Positions 35,274 through 43,513 of a stretch of DNA of 64,000 nt are shown piece by piece. The stretch is from an uncultured Helicobacteraceae bacterium (GTDB lineage: Bacteria > Campylobacterota > Campylobacteria > Campylobacterales > Helicobacteraceae), in NCBI GenBank assembly GCA_910578285.1, contig CAJTQL010000005.1:56719-120718 (forward strand), in the 5' to 3' direction. Under the pieces are notes generated by a model. That model did not search any database and had not been told where the DNA came from. It saw nothing but the letters and a program-made list of their open reading frames with translations. The position numbers and the translations under genes were made by a program. Position 1 is the first letter of the stretch; every line of letters starts with the position of its first letter.

Positions 35274-35777
35274 TTATTGCTTAGGAAGGAGCTTAAACTC
35301 AACACGACGATTTTGTTCCCAGCATTCCTGTGTTTTTTCGGTGCATATTGGGTTGGTTTCGCCATAGCTATGCACTTGTTTGGTGCGGATTCCATTCCTG
35401 CGCAACGCATCGCGCACAGCAACAGCGCGTTTTGTACCAAGCGCAAAGTTATACGAGCCGCTTCCCCATTCATCAGTGTTGCCCTCAAGGCGCACATCAA
35501 AATCACTTGCCTCATTTTTGAGAATCTCGGTATTCGCATTCAACACCTCAACCATATCAGCGCGAATATCAAATCGGTCATAATCAAATCGAATGTGTTG
35601 CAAGCGGTCTTGAAGATACGCGATTCTTTCCTCGAGAGTGTTGAATTGCGATGGATCTGTTGTCCCTTGTGTAGGCTGTGTTGTTTCCGTAGTATTTGCA
35701 CCAGCACCTTCAGTTACTTCGCAGCCAGTCGCTAGTAATGCCATTGCTATCGAGCCAAGCAATAAATATTTTTTCAT
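35274..35777 (-). CDS. pal: Peptidoglycan-associated lipoprotein Pal
   Basis: A 167-residue outer-membrane lipoprotein. Signal peptide with lipobox LATGC (lipidated Cys at 19), a Thr/Gln-rich linker, and the OmpA-like domain with FDYDRFDIR, LEGNTDEWGSGSYNFALGTKRA (the diaminopimelate-binding Asp/Arg region) and NRRVEF. It tethers the outer membrane to murein. AAGGAG is present before the ATG and a perfect -10 box 34 bp upstream, so this promoter probably serves the cluster pal to the VirD4-like gene. Confidence 0.95.
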   Translation of the reverse strand: MKKYLLLGSIAMALLATGCEVTEGAGANTTETTQPTQGTTDPSQFNTLEERIAYLQDRLQHIRFDYDRFDIRADMVEVLNANTEILKNEASDFDVRLEGNTDEWGSGSYNFALGTKRAVAVRDALRRNGIRTKQVHSYGETNPICTEKTQECWEQNRRVEFKLLPKQ

Positions 35778-35810
35778 GAAATCTCCTTTGCATCAAATTT
35801 AAGATTCTGA

Positions 35811-35816
35811 ATTATA
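35811..35816 (-). promoter_or_regulatory. pal -10 box
   Basis: TGTATAAT on the minus strand, 34-39 bp before the pal start. A perfect hexamer in an AT-rich gap. Confidence 0.65.
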
Positions 35817-35835
35817 CACTATTTTTTTAAATCGA

Positions 35836-36003
35836 TTACTCCTTTTTGAGTTTATCTTGCAGCAAAATAATCTTAACTCGCTGCTCTTGCAAGCAAACAT
35901 GGCAACCAATCGGCAAAGATACCAATACGAAAGAATAAAGATTGCCAACCAGCAAACAACAAATCTGCGGATAATGCGAACGCCTACCTATGCAAAAAAA
36001 CAT
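35836..36003 (-). CDS. Possible 55-residue Cys-containing small protein
   Basis: A short frame with ATG at 36003, 12 bp after the stop of the membrane protein gene upstream. It has paired cysteines (ICCL, then GCHVC), a hydrophobic middle, and a charged helical tail ending KLKKE. AAAGAGA 7 nt before the start is a modest ribosome site. An in-frame TTG at 36033 would lengthen it. I do not recognise it; codon use looks acceptable but the length is too short to be sure. Confidence 0.35.
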   Translation of the reverse strand: MFFCIGRRSHYPQICCLLVGNLYSFVLVSLPIGCHVCLQEQRVKIILLQDKLKKE

Positions 36004-36014
36004 CGAGATTCTCT

Positions 36015-36938
36015 TTAGCCACGTGATACCCAAAATAATAACACAAACACAGAAAAGGGTAGCACAAGCGTTGTGAGGACAAAAATCGCTGTGAGTTCAA
36101 GCAGTCTATCGACAAGCCCATCGAGAGATTCTACAATCGAATCAATTTGAGCAATCGCACGTTCCTTTGTTTTTTGAAAATGGTTGCTTGTGTTGCTCGC
36201 AATTTCTTTTGCATTCTGCCAAAGCGAGGAGAGAAAGCCAAGATTCTCTTCATTGTGCTGCATATTCTGCTCCTCTTTTCCCTCGCTAAAATCTTGAAGT
36301 TTTTGGAGATTTTGCAGTCCTGTTTCTTGTGTTTGTAGAATATGGAGATTTTGCGTACGCTTCTCATCGAGGTATCCCTGCTGCAAAAAATTGCTGATAG
36401 CCGCACTTGCAGGAAAACAAAGCCATAGGATAAGCGCGATTTTGCACAGCTTTGCTGCAAGATTCTTGGCAAAGCGAAACCCAAAAAAATCTGCAATGTA
36501 AAATAGCAATGCAACAGGAAATAGAATCTTGAGACATACGAAGCTCAAGAAACCAAGACTGAATTGTTGCAACAAAAGCACCAATACGAGTACAAATAGA
36601 ACATTTGCAATGCGCTCGAGATTATCACCCACAACAGCCAAAAGCTCGCCGGGAGCGAGGCTCACGCCCACGCCAAGCGGCGTGAAGCTGATTTCGCCAC
36701 GTTGCAACATTGCTACGGTTTTGCTGCTGATTTTGACAATCGCCCACGCTGCTGCCATCTGCGCTAGAGTCGTTGTGTAATATTCCTCGCTCACGCGCTC
36801 CATATCGCCGATAAACCACAAATCGCGGTTTGCATCTTTTTCGCCAATCTGCACAGGCAAGAGCAGCAAGAAGATAAACAATAAAGCAGCGCTCATAGGT
36901 TTATAAGGGAGAAACAAAAACTTTTTGAAGCGAGACAT
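36015..36938 (-). CDS. Unknown multi-pass membrane protein
   Basis: A 307-residue protein I do not recognise. It has an N-terminal hydrophobic segment (about 16-32), a soluble part (35-105, WFIGDMERVSEEYYTTTLAQM), a cluster of three or four hydrophobic segments between 105 and 190, a Gln/Asn/Lys-rich helical part likely to be coiled-coil (190-270) and a last hydrophobic segment (283-303). No catalytic motif was found. It is divergent from the small lipoprotein gene at 37009 and is followed by the possible Cys-rich peptide. Confidence 0.7.
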   Translation of the reverse strand: MSRFKKFLFLPYKPMSAALLFIFLLLLPVQIGEKDANRDLWFIGDMERVSEEYYTTTLAQMAAAWAIVKISSKTVAMLQRGEISFTPLGVGVSLAPGELLAVVGDNLERIANVLFVLVLVLLLQQFSLGFLSFVCLKILFPVALLFYIADFFGFRFAKNLAAKLCKIALILWLCFPASAAISNFLQQGYLDEKRTQNLHILQTQETGLQNLQKLQDFSEGKEEQNMQHNEENLGFLSSLWQNAKEIASNTSNHFQKTKERAIAQIDSIVESLDGLVDRLLELTAIFVLTTLVLPFSVFVLLFWVSRG

Positions 36939-36971
36939 AGCAAAATCCTTGAAAATTTATGTTTTTTAGGA

Positions 36972-36977
36972 TACAAT
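36972..36977 (+). promoter_or_regulatory. -10 box of the small lipoprotein gene
   Basis: TACAAT, about 32 bp before the ATG at 37009, in the divergent gap. A good ribosome site (AGGAGAGGG) follows. Confidence 0.5.
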
Positions 36978-37008
36978 AAGGCTGGCAAATTATATCAGGA
37001 GAGGGACA

Positions 37009-37128
37009 ATGAAAAAAATTGGCTGGATTCTTGCATTCGTTGTTTTGGGCGTTTGCTTAAATGCATGCAAAGGCAACGACTACCAACACCCAATGCACCG
37101 CACAGGGCAAGTGAGCATCGCAATATAG
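37009..37128 (+). CDS. Small lipoprotein, 39 residues
   Basis: A frame of 39 codons starting MKKIGWILAFVV with lipobox LNAC, so Cys-20 would be lipidated and the mature part is only 20 residues (KGNDYQHPMHRTG...). AGGAGAGGG lies a few nt before the ATG and a -10 box is upstream. In size it recalls entericidin-type and other tiny lipoproteins, but I see no clear sequence kinship. The following 77 bp to the convergent DUF4105 gene show no other gene. Confidence 0.65.
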   Translation: MKKIGWILAFVVLGVCLNACKGNDYQHPMHRTGQVSIAI

Positions 37129-37205
37129 CGCTTTGCGCACATTCCCGCGCCGCTGCAAAACACAGGGGCGCGAAATCTTTGCGCTTCTATCCTCATCTCA
37201 ACAAC

Positions 37206-39110
37206 TCAAAAATACACTCGCATGCCAACAAGCACACTATCACGTCTCCGCTGCCATTTTGGGGCTTGCACATTCTGCCATGCGCGCCATTGCAAGCGCC
37301 CAAAAATCGCGAGATTTTGGGCAAATTGCCAATGAATTGTGCTTTGTAAATGATTTTCTATTGCTTTGGTTGTATGCAATCGATTCGAAGCTTCAAATGT
37401 CAGCTTGAATGGATATGAATCAAGGGAGAAACCAAGGGATTGAATCGCTGCTGCAAGCGCGCCATTTGCGTCTGCTGCGAGAATCTCAAAAAGATAATAG
37501 GCGAGCACATCTCCGCCAGCAATCTCGCTACCCACGCTCGCTCCAGCGCCAACTTGCGCATAGGGTGCAAGCGAATCATCAAGAATAGGCTTTGCGCCAA
37601 GAAAAAGGCGATAGGAAAAAGGTGAAAAAAGCTTGCTATGTGGCACAAAAGAGGCGAGCGAAAGCAGCGCAAGTTCTTCAACACGTACTCTGTCGCTATG
37701 CGATTGGAAATGCTGATACGACAACATCAGTCGCACAAACTCAATCTGTGTTCCCGCCAAAAGTCCCCTGTCGCTTTCACTTCTGTCATGGTAGGCAACA
37801 CGCACTTCTGCTGCAAGCGCATTGGAACTCTGCCCGCCATCTTTATGCAGCATTCCTAAAAACATGCGCGCGCTGCGGTGCGCCGACAAAGGCGAAGCAA
37901 GTATTGGAGCAACCATTGGCGGGCTTGCTCCAAGCTTGCTGCGCGCTTTACCAAGATTATGCGCAATTTGCGTGTAGTTCTCTTTGGTATGCTTGCGAGC
38001 GATATAGTTGTATTCATTAAGCTCAAGTGCAGCTTCAAGCAAGAGCGAATCATTTTCAGTGTTGCCTCGCAACGTCTCTGGCTGCAAGCTGCCATCGGCA
38101 AGCGCGCGCAAGGTTGCAATCTCGGTAAAATCAAGTCGGCTTGTATAGAGCCCTAGCACCGTTCGCTTGCTCGGGCGGTAGTTCATCTCACCTAAAAGCC
38201 CATTTTCGTCAAGCACAAAAAGCGTCTCGGGAGGAATCACGTGGTAAGTAAACGCGTTGCGTAACTGCAAATCTGGGCGCGCCGCCTCAAGAATCCATAG
38301 TAAATTATACGAACAATTCTCATCGAAAAAAAAATAATCGCTATAAATTTCGCGCAATTCCCAAATATGCTCAAAGGCACGCAAAACTTCATGTTCACTC
38401 ATATTGAGCCGAAACTCCCAAATATCACGACTCTCTGTGTCTTTGTAGTTTTTGAGTGTTTCATAATAGGGCAACATTGTATAATAGCCCTCATAAAGCC
38501 CCAAAAGTCCGCGCAAAGCAAATACAAAACCATTCTCATTCTGCTCATCAGCGCGCGCGGCAAAATTGAGTGAATAGGCAAGCAGTCGACTATCAAAATC
38601 GCCCTCAATGAGCAAAAAAGTATGCCCAAATAATGAAGCGGGTGAATTGAAATAGGCAGAAGGGAAAATGATGGAAAGATGCTTAGGATTCAAATAAGCA
38701 CGCATATTGTCATATTCGACACATGGAACATCAGGGAGATTGTCGAGGGACAAATGCGCCCGCAAAAACCGCAAGCGCGCCGGGAAGCGGCATAGCGCAT
38801 GGGTGTCAAACGGGTGTGTCGACATTTCTTTAAGCGATGGCATGCTTGGCGGCACAGACGGCGGCGGGGCATAGAATGCAGCGAGTGTTGCAAGCAATTC
38901 TGCATGCGCGTCAAATGCGCCATTTGGAGCATAAAAAAAGCGCGAATCGTCAATCTGACTTCGAGCACCAGAATAGTGCAATAAAATGCGCCATTCTTTA
39001 TCGTCAGCAAGCTTCAGTTGACTAGCTTGAATCTTGGCAGATTCTAAATTGACATTATCTGTTGCAAACGCACAAACAAAAAATGCCAACGTAGCCCATA
39101 AAAGGCGCAT
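37206..39110 (-). CDS. DUF4105 outer-membrane protein
   Basis: A 634-residue exported protein with an N-terminal signal peptide (about 1-16). The middle part carries the DUF4105 pattern: SPASLFGHTFLLIEGD (His in FGHTF), DIWEFRLN, and FFFDENCSYNLLWILEAA with the conserved Asn-Cys. The pattern recalls NlpC/P60-like cysteine peptidases, an inference. The last 230 residues look like beta strands and end in VYF, as outer-membrane barrels do. It overlaps the preceding DUF3015 gene by one base, so the two are probably co-expressed. Confidence 0.82.
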   Translation of the reverse strand: MRLLWATLAFFVCAFATDNVNLESAKIQASQLKLADDKEWRILLHYSGARSQIDDSRFFYAPNGAFDAHAELLATLAAFYAPPPSVPPSMPSLKEMSTHPFDTHALCRFPARLRFLRAHLSLDNLPDVPCVEYDNMRAYLNPKHLSIIFPSAYFNSPASLFGHTFLLIEGDFDSRLLAYSLNFAARADEQNENGFVFALRGLLGLYEGYYTMLPYYETLKNYKDTESRDIWEFRLNMSEHEVLRAFEHIWELREIYSDYFFFDENCSYNLLWILEAARPDLQLRNAFTYHVIPPETLFVLDENGLLGEMNYRPSKRTVLGLYTSRLDFTEIATLRALADGSLQPETLRGNTENDSLLLEAALELNEYNYIARKHTKENYTQIAHNLGKARSKLGASPPMVAPILASPLSAHRSARMFLGMLHKDGGQSSNALAAEVRVAYHDRSESDRGLLAGTQIEFVRLMLSYQHFQSHSDRVRVEELALLSLASFVPHSKLFSPFSYRLFLGAKPILDDSLAPYAQVGAGASVGSEIAGGDVLAYYLFEILAADANGALAAAIQSLGFSLDSYPFKLTFEASNRLHTTKAIENHLQSTIHWQFAQNLAIFGRLQWRAWQNVQAPKWQRRRDSVLVGMRVYF

Positions 39111-39550
39111 TAGAGAGCTTGAATCGAATCCAAAGTGCTTGCCATATCCACATCAACATTTTGATAGATAGCAAGATAATTCTCCTGCAAGAGATCCTTA
39201 AAAGCTTGCGTGTCCTCAACTTCGAGCAATTCGGCTAGCGTATCGAGCGTTTCGCCACGGGCTATGGCGATTTCTTTATGTAGCGTATCCATATTTGCCG
39301 CCACAAATTCTTGCACACGCTCATCGAGAACAAATTTTGCCTTGCGGCAATTCATCGTCCCCGAACTAATCCCAAAAGTCTGCGTGAATGTTGAATGGTT
39401 TGTTGTCGCTTGAAGCGCATAAAGAACAGCGGAATTGGGTTGGCTGATGATAATCGTCCCAAGCCCGCATCCTGTTTGGCTGTTTGCATTTGCAAATGCA
39501 GCACCACTTAGCGCACTCCATACCATAAAACCTAAAACTAGCTTTTTCAT
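39110..39550 (-). CDS. DUF3015 periplasmic protein
   Basis: A 146-residue protein with a signal peptide (about 1-20), the block TGCGLGTIII, a TTNHSTFTQTFGISSGTMNC stretch with the second Cys, and a helical C-terminus. These are features of the DUF3015 family, whose function is not known to me. Two cysteines may form a disulfide. The gene starts 60 bp from the chemoreceptor stop, has its own extended -10 box, and runs directly into the DUF4105 gene. Confidence 0.85.
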   Translation of the reverse strand: MKKLVLGFMVWSALSGAAFANANSQTGCGLGTIIISQPNSAVLYALQATTNHSTFTQTFGISSGTMNCRKAKFVLDERVQEFVAANMDTLHKEIAIARGETLDTLAELLEVEDTQAFKDLLQENYLAIYQNVDVDMASTLDSIQAL

Positions 39551-39576
39551 TTTTCACTCCATTCAAAATAACGCAT

Positions 39577-39582
39577 ATTATA
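39577..39582 (-). promoter_or_regulatory. -10 box of the DUF3015-DUF4105 pair
   Basis: TGCTATAAT on the minus strand, a perfect extended -10, 27-32 bp before the start at 39550. Confidence 0.7.
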
Positions 39583-39611
39583 GCAAAAGCCCATTAAATG
39601 GTGCTTAACGC

Positions 39612-41552
39612 TTAGTAGCGTTCGGATAGAATCTGTCCAATCACATCAAAGAGATCAGCACTATTTTTCTCGACTTCTTCAAATAGATGTATAATCTTTT
39701 CATTATCAGCATCTTTTTTGCCATTTTTCAGAATCTCAAGCACAGATTTCACAGCATTATGCACATGTGCATGCGGGCTTTCGAGCAACGTGTATGATTT
39801 GGTATGCGCAAACTCCTTACCCGCGCCCTCATAATACCATTTGCCCAAACGGCAGCTATGATGGTCGGAACATTCATAATGTGTTCCATTATTCATCGCT
39901 GCATAGGCATTTGCTTTGAATAGGATATGATCGAGTTTGACAAGATTAGAAAAGAGCTCATGGCTGACTTTTTGGTTTAAATCTTTAATCTGCCGACAAT
40001 TTTCAATCAAGCTCGTCAATGTTGTTTTGAAGTCTTCGATATTACTACTAGATTGATTTGCACTTGTTTCCATTTCATGGCTTCTATCCATCATCTCGTT
40101 ACTGTTTTGTTTCAATACACTAATATTGGCGCTCACTTCATTGGCGGCTTTTTGTGTTTGTTCGGCGAGCTTGCGGACTTCGTCAGCCACGACAGCAAAT
40201 CCACGTCCATGTTCACCTGCGCGCGCGGCTTCAATCGCGGCATTGAGTGCAAGCAGATTCGTTTGATCAGAAATATCTGAAATGAGCGACATGATATGAC
40301 TGATTTGCTCAATATTTCCGACAAGCTGATTCGTATTCTCGCGGTTTTCAGAAATGAGCTGCACGATATACTCGAGTGATTCTGTGAGCATTGCCGTGGT
40401 GTCTTGTACCTCACTAATGTTTTGTTGCGTGTTATTGTTACGTTCATTAATCACATGGACTTGGGTGATATTTTCACTCAAATGCGTCTGAATATTTTGT
40501 GTGTTAGCAATAAGCCCATTCAACAAGAGTACATGCAGGCGATGTTCTATCGATTGCTCGAGTGGAATGTCTTTTGCGTCATGTTCTGTCGTATCAGAAT
40601 CTGTCGCATCTTGTGTTGTGGGTACAGAATCTGGCTCTGGTATAGATTCGGATTCGCTTTGTGTCTCATATCGCGAATCCTCGATATATTGCACAGCTTG
40701 TGGCTCTTTGGCGCGTTGTCCAACAAGTGCAAAACCGACATATAAGAGAGTACATAGCAAAAATACCACAACAACAGCGACAATCCATTGCGCAAAGAGC
40801 GGCTCGTCTGATATGATAGGCAACAATGTGAGTGCAGCAAAATTGGGCGCAAAAGCCTCGAGACTCGTCTTGAGCAAAATAGAATCGCCAACTATTGCCA
40901 CATTATCCACAAACTCGGCAGAGCGATTGCTCGAGAGCCAAGCAGGAACCTGTGCAAATAAAATGCCTGCAATATTTGTCCCTCCGGATTGTGTGTTGCC
41001 CACAGCGATTCGCAATGCACTCCTAGTGTCTAGGAATGCTTGCAGAGGAAAAACAAGCTCGACAGCACCCACAAATCCTTCCGAATCAAGCAACGGCGCA
41101 ACGGCACGCACAAGCACAGAATCATTTGCCATATCAAGTCCTGCGATAATATTGTCGGCACGCGCGATATTGCCCAAAAATTGCATACCAAGCTTCGCAC
41201 CACCCGCACTATCGGCAAGCACATTCAGCTTAGAATCATAGAGTAAAATCCGAGTCGAGACATTCTGCATTTGTGCGTTATAAAGCTGGCTCAAGACATG
41301 CACAAACTGCGTATGGATAGGCGCACTCTGTTGTCTTGCAAGTCTTTTGAGTTCACTCATTTGTGCAATACCAAAGATGCCAACTCGCGCCTGCTCCACC
41401 GCTTGGGCAACAACTTTTTCTACAACTTTTTGTTGTTCCATTGTTTGATTTAACGAAAGTGCATGGAGATTGCTGACATTGTGGCTATAGCTCACATACA
41501 GCACAATTAGGCTGATAGCAGCCAAGACAAAACATAGAATCGCTTTTTTCAT
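39612..41552 (-). CDS. Transmembrane chemoreceptor with C-terminal CZB zinc domain
   Basis: A 646-residue methyl-accepting chemotaxis protein. One membrane helix near 5-25, a periplasmic sensor region to about 245 (Cache-like spacing), a second helix (WIVAVVVVFLLCTLLYVGF), an acidic Ser/Glu-rich linker, then the signalling hairpin with SDQTNLLALNAAIEAARAGE and RGFAVVADEVRKLAEQT. The last 120 residues form a CZB domain: HYECSDHHSCRLGKWYY plus two later His (SPHAHVHNAV) are zinc ligands. CZB in H. pylori is best known from soluble TlpD; here it is on a membrane receptor. The ligand is unknown. Start 9 bp after pepD. Confidence 0.93.
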   Translation of the reverse strand: MKKAILCFVLAAISLIVLYVSYSHNVSNLHALSLNQTMEQQKVVEKVVAQAVEQARVGIFGIAQMSELKRLARQQSAPIHTQFVHVLSQLYNAQMQNVSTRILLYDSKLNVLADSAGGAKLGMQFLGNIARADNIIAGLDMANDSVLVRAVAPLLDSEGFVGAVELVFPLQAFLDTRSALRIAVGNTQSGGTNIAGILFAQVPAWLSSNRSAEFVDNVAIVGDSILLKTSLEAFAPNFAALTLLPIISDEPLFAQWIVAVVVVFLLCTLLYVGFALVGQRAKEPQAVQYIEDSRYETQSESESIPEPDSVPTTQDATDSDTTEHDAKDIPLEQSIEHRLHVLLLNGLIANTQNIQTHLSENITQVHVINERNNNTQQNISEVQDTTAMLTESLEYIVQLISENRENTNQLVGNIEQISHIMSLISDISDQTNLLALNAAIEAARAGEHGRGFAVVADEVRKLAEQTQKAANEVSANISVLKQNSNEMMDRSHEMETSANQSSSNIEDFKTTLTSLIENCRQIKDLNQKVSHELFSNLVKLDHILFKANAYAAMNNGTHYECSDHHSCRLGKWYYEGAGKEFAHTKSYTLLESPHAHVHNAVKSVLEILKNGKKDADNEKIIHLFEEVEKNSADLFDVIGQILSERY

Positions 41553-41561
41553 TCTTTTTCC

Positions 41562-42830
41562 TTAATAATTTTTGAGAATTTCCAAGAGAATGGATTCAAA
41601 ACGCGCAAAGCTTGCAAGTTCTAGACGTTCACTCTTGGAATGGGGATTGTGGATTGTTGGACCAATCGACAGAATCTCATCTAGCTCCAACTTGTTGCGC
41701 AAGATTCCACATTCAAGCCCTGCATGAATAGTCGTTATGGTTGGATTTTGCTGCTGACTCATAAAGGCATGCTGCGTGATGTCAAGCAGCCGCCCACCCT
41801 GCTCTCTCTCCCACGCGGGATAGAAATGACTTTGCCCAAATTCTGCACCAAAGCCTTCAGAGGCTTTGTGCAATTTTTCGATGAAAGCAAGCAATTCATA
41901 CGTGTCGTTGCCACGTGCCATTGCCTGTATGTGCACATCGCCCTCGTCTTGGATAATCCCAACATTACATGAAAGCTCGACACCAAGAGCACCTTTTTTC
42001 TGCACGCCCTGCAACAAAGGCAGAGTGAGAAAGCTAAGCACCTTGCGACAATCCCTATAGGGCGGATTTTGTATGATTTGCTTCACAGCAAAATGTTCAT
42101 TCTGTGGCAATCCCCCACGCGCAAGCACACGTGCTTGCGCATTCGCAGCGATTGCATTACGCTTTGTACCTCCACTTATGCTAATAGGATACACATCATC
42201 AAGCCCTTGAATAAATTGTGCAAGCGCGACAATCGCATTTTCATGACCCTTGTCGATGTCGATTCCGCTATGCCCACCATGAAAGCCACACGTAGAGATT
42301 TCATAGACACACAGATTCTCTTCGAGCTGCAAAAGCGGCAGATTCGCAAAAGTAAATGTTACATCAGCACCACCAGCACAGCCCACTATGATTTCGTCCA
42401 AATCCTCGCTATCGAGATTGAGCATTGCCTTGCTTTTTGGACGCAATTCAAGCGCATTTGTACCGAGCATTCCGACTTCTTCATCGTTTGTGATGAGCAA
42501 CTCGAGATTCTCGACTGAATCAAATGCACACAAGGCAGCACACAAGGCAGCGCCATTATCCGCCCCAAGCGAGCTATCAATCGAACACAAAAAACCATCT
42601 TTTTCTATCGGCTCGACCTTTTGCCCAACAAGCACCATGTCATAATGCGCTTGCAAACACAGACGTGGCAAGCCTTTGGAAAGCAGCAGATTCTTCGCAT
42701 TATCCTCTTGCACATGCAAGTGATGTCGCGCTGCATAGTCTTTGAGCCACATACACATCTCTTCGGTATGGAAGCTCGCATGTGGAATCTTGCAAAACTC
42801 CAAAAAAAGCGCCATTGCCTTGCTTGTCAT
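41562..42830 (-). CDS. pepD: M20-family aminoacyl-histidine dipeptidase (PepD-like)
   Basis: A 422-residue metallopeptidase. The M20 metal sites are visible: QAHYDMV, SLGADNGAALCAAL, TNDEEVGMLG with the catalytic Glu, and GFHGGHSGIDI in the lid domain. Length is a little shorter than the E. coli enzyme of about 485. It should cleave small peptides in the cytoplasm. The start overlaps the magIII stop by 4 bp, and the chemoreceptor follows 9 bp later. Confidence 0.92.
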   Translation of the reverse strand: MTSKAMALFLEFCKIPHASFHTEEMCMWLKDYAARHHLHVQEDNAKNLLLSKGLPRLCLQAHYDMVLVGQKVEPIEKDGFLCSIDSSLGADNGAALCAALCAFDSVENLELLITNDEEVGMLGTNALELRPKSKAMLNLDSEDLDEIIVGCAGGADVTFTFANLPLLQLEENLCVYEISTCGFHGGHSGIDIDKGHENAIVALAQFIQGLDDVYPISISGGTKRNAIAANAQARVLARGGLPQNEHFAVKQIIQNPPYRDCRKVLSFLTLPLLQGVQKKGALGVELSCNVGIIQDEGDVHIQAMARGNDTYELLAFIEKLHKASEGFGAEFGQSHFYPAWEREQGGRLLDITQHAFMSQQQNPTITTIHAGLECGILRNKLELDEILSIGPTIHNPHSKSERLELASFARFESILLEILKNY

Positions 42831-43513
42831 AATCTATTCTCCTTTGCAAATTCATCAATCTTGCCATGAAAACGTGCAAAAACACGTTGCAAGCTCGCGC
42901 CCGATCCATAGAGTGCAAGGGCTTTTTCGCGGTTTGCATAGATTCCATGCACAAGCCATTCCTTTATCTCGGCATAGCCCTCGAACGTGTAGCCAAGAAG
43001 CCGCAAAATTTTGTATGCATAGCGGTCAGCAACCATTTCTTCACGCAAAAGCGCATAGCACAGAATCGAATCCGCGCTCTCTTGCCCGATTCCTTTTTGG
43101 CACAAGAGCCATTCACGCGTACAAAGCTCACGCATTGTCTCAAAGTCGCCAAAATCGCGCGCAATCGCCGCGCAAAGCTGTTGCAATACGAGCGACTTTT
43201 TGCGATATAGCCCCGCTGGGGCAATGAGACTTTGCAATACTTCGGGTGCGAGCGAGGCAATATGCACGACATCAAGCAAATCACGTTCATATAGATTTGC
43301 AAGTGCGAGTTTGGCACGCTCCCATTGCGCATTTTGCACCAAAATAGCACCCACAATCACCTCGAAGCTCCCAGCATTGGGCCACCAAAGCGCAAGAGAA
43401 TCGACATAATGTGCAGCCAAATAGCCAGCATTGCGCAAAAAGCACAGCAACTCAAAACTATCGCCTATTGCAGCATTTTGCAATGCCAAGAGCGCGCTAG
43501 AATCGAGACTCAT
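42827..43513 (-). CDS. magIII: 3-methyladenine DNA glycosylase MagIII (endonuclease III superfamily)
   Basis: A 228-residue base-excision glycosylase. WWPNAGSFEVIVGAILVQNAQW, the helix-hairpin-helix block LLCQKGIGQESADSILCYAL and VADRYAYKILRLLGY (catalytic Asp) match H. pylori MagIII closely, as does the ending ARFHGKIDEFAKE. The four-Cys iron-sulfur motif of ordinary endonuclease III is absent, as in MagIII. The start is set at 43513, where ATGA overlaps the upstream stop; 43525 is an alternative. Confidence 0.93.
   Translation of the reverse strand: MSLDSSALLALQNAAIGDSFELLCFLRNAGYLAAHYVDSLALWWPNAGSFEVIVGAILVQNAQWERAKLALANLYERDLLDVVHIASLAPEVLQSLIAPAGLYRKKSLVLQQLCAAIARDFGDFETMRELCTREWLLCQKGIGQESADSILCYALLREEMVADRYAYKILRLLGYTFEGYAEIKEWLVHGIYANREKALALYGSGASLQRVFARFHGKIDEFAKENRL

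Noticed and set aside
35055..35735. Plus-strand frame of 226 codons
   Set aside because: Antisense to pal and cpoB, which have lipobox, signal peptide and domain motifs.
40501..41241. Plus-strand frame of 246 codons, Ser/Ala/Cys-rich
   Set aside because: Antisense to the chemoreceptor; composition typical of a shadow frame.
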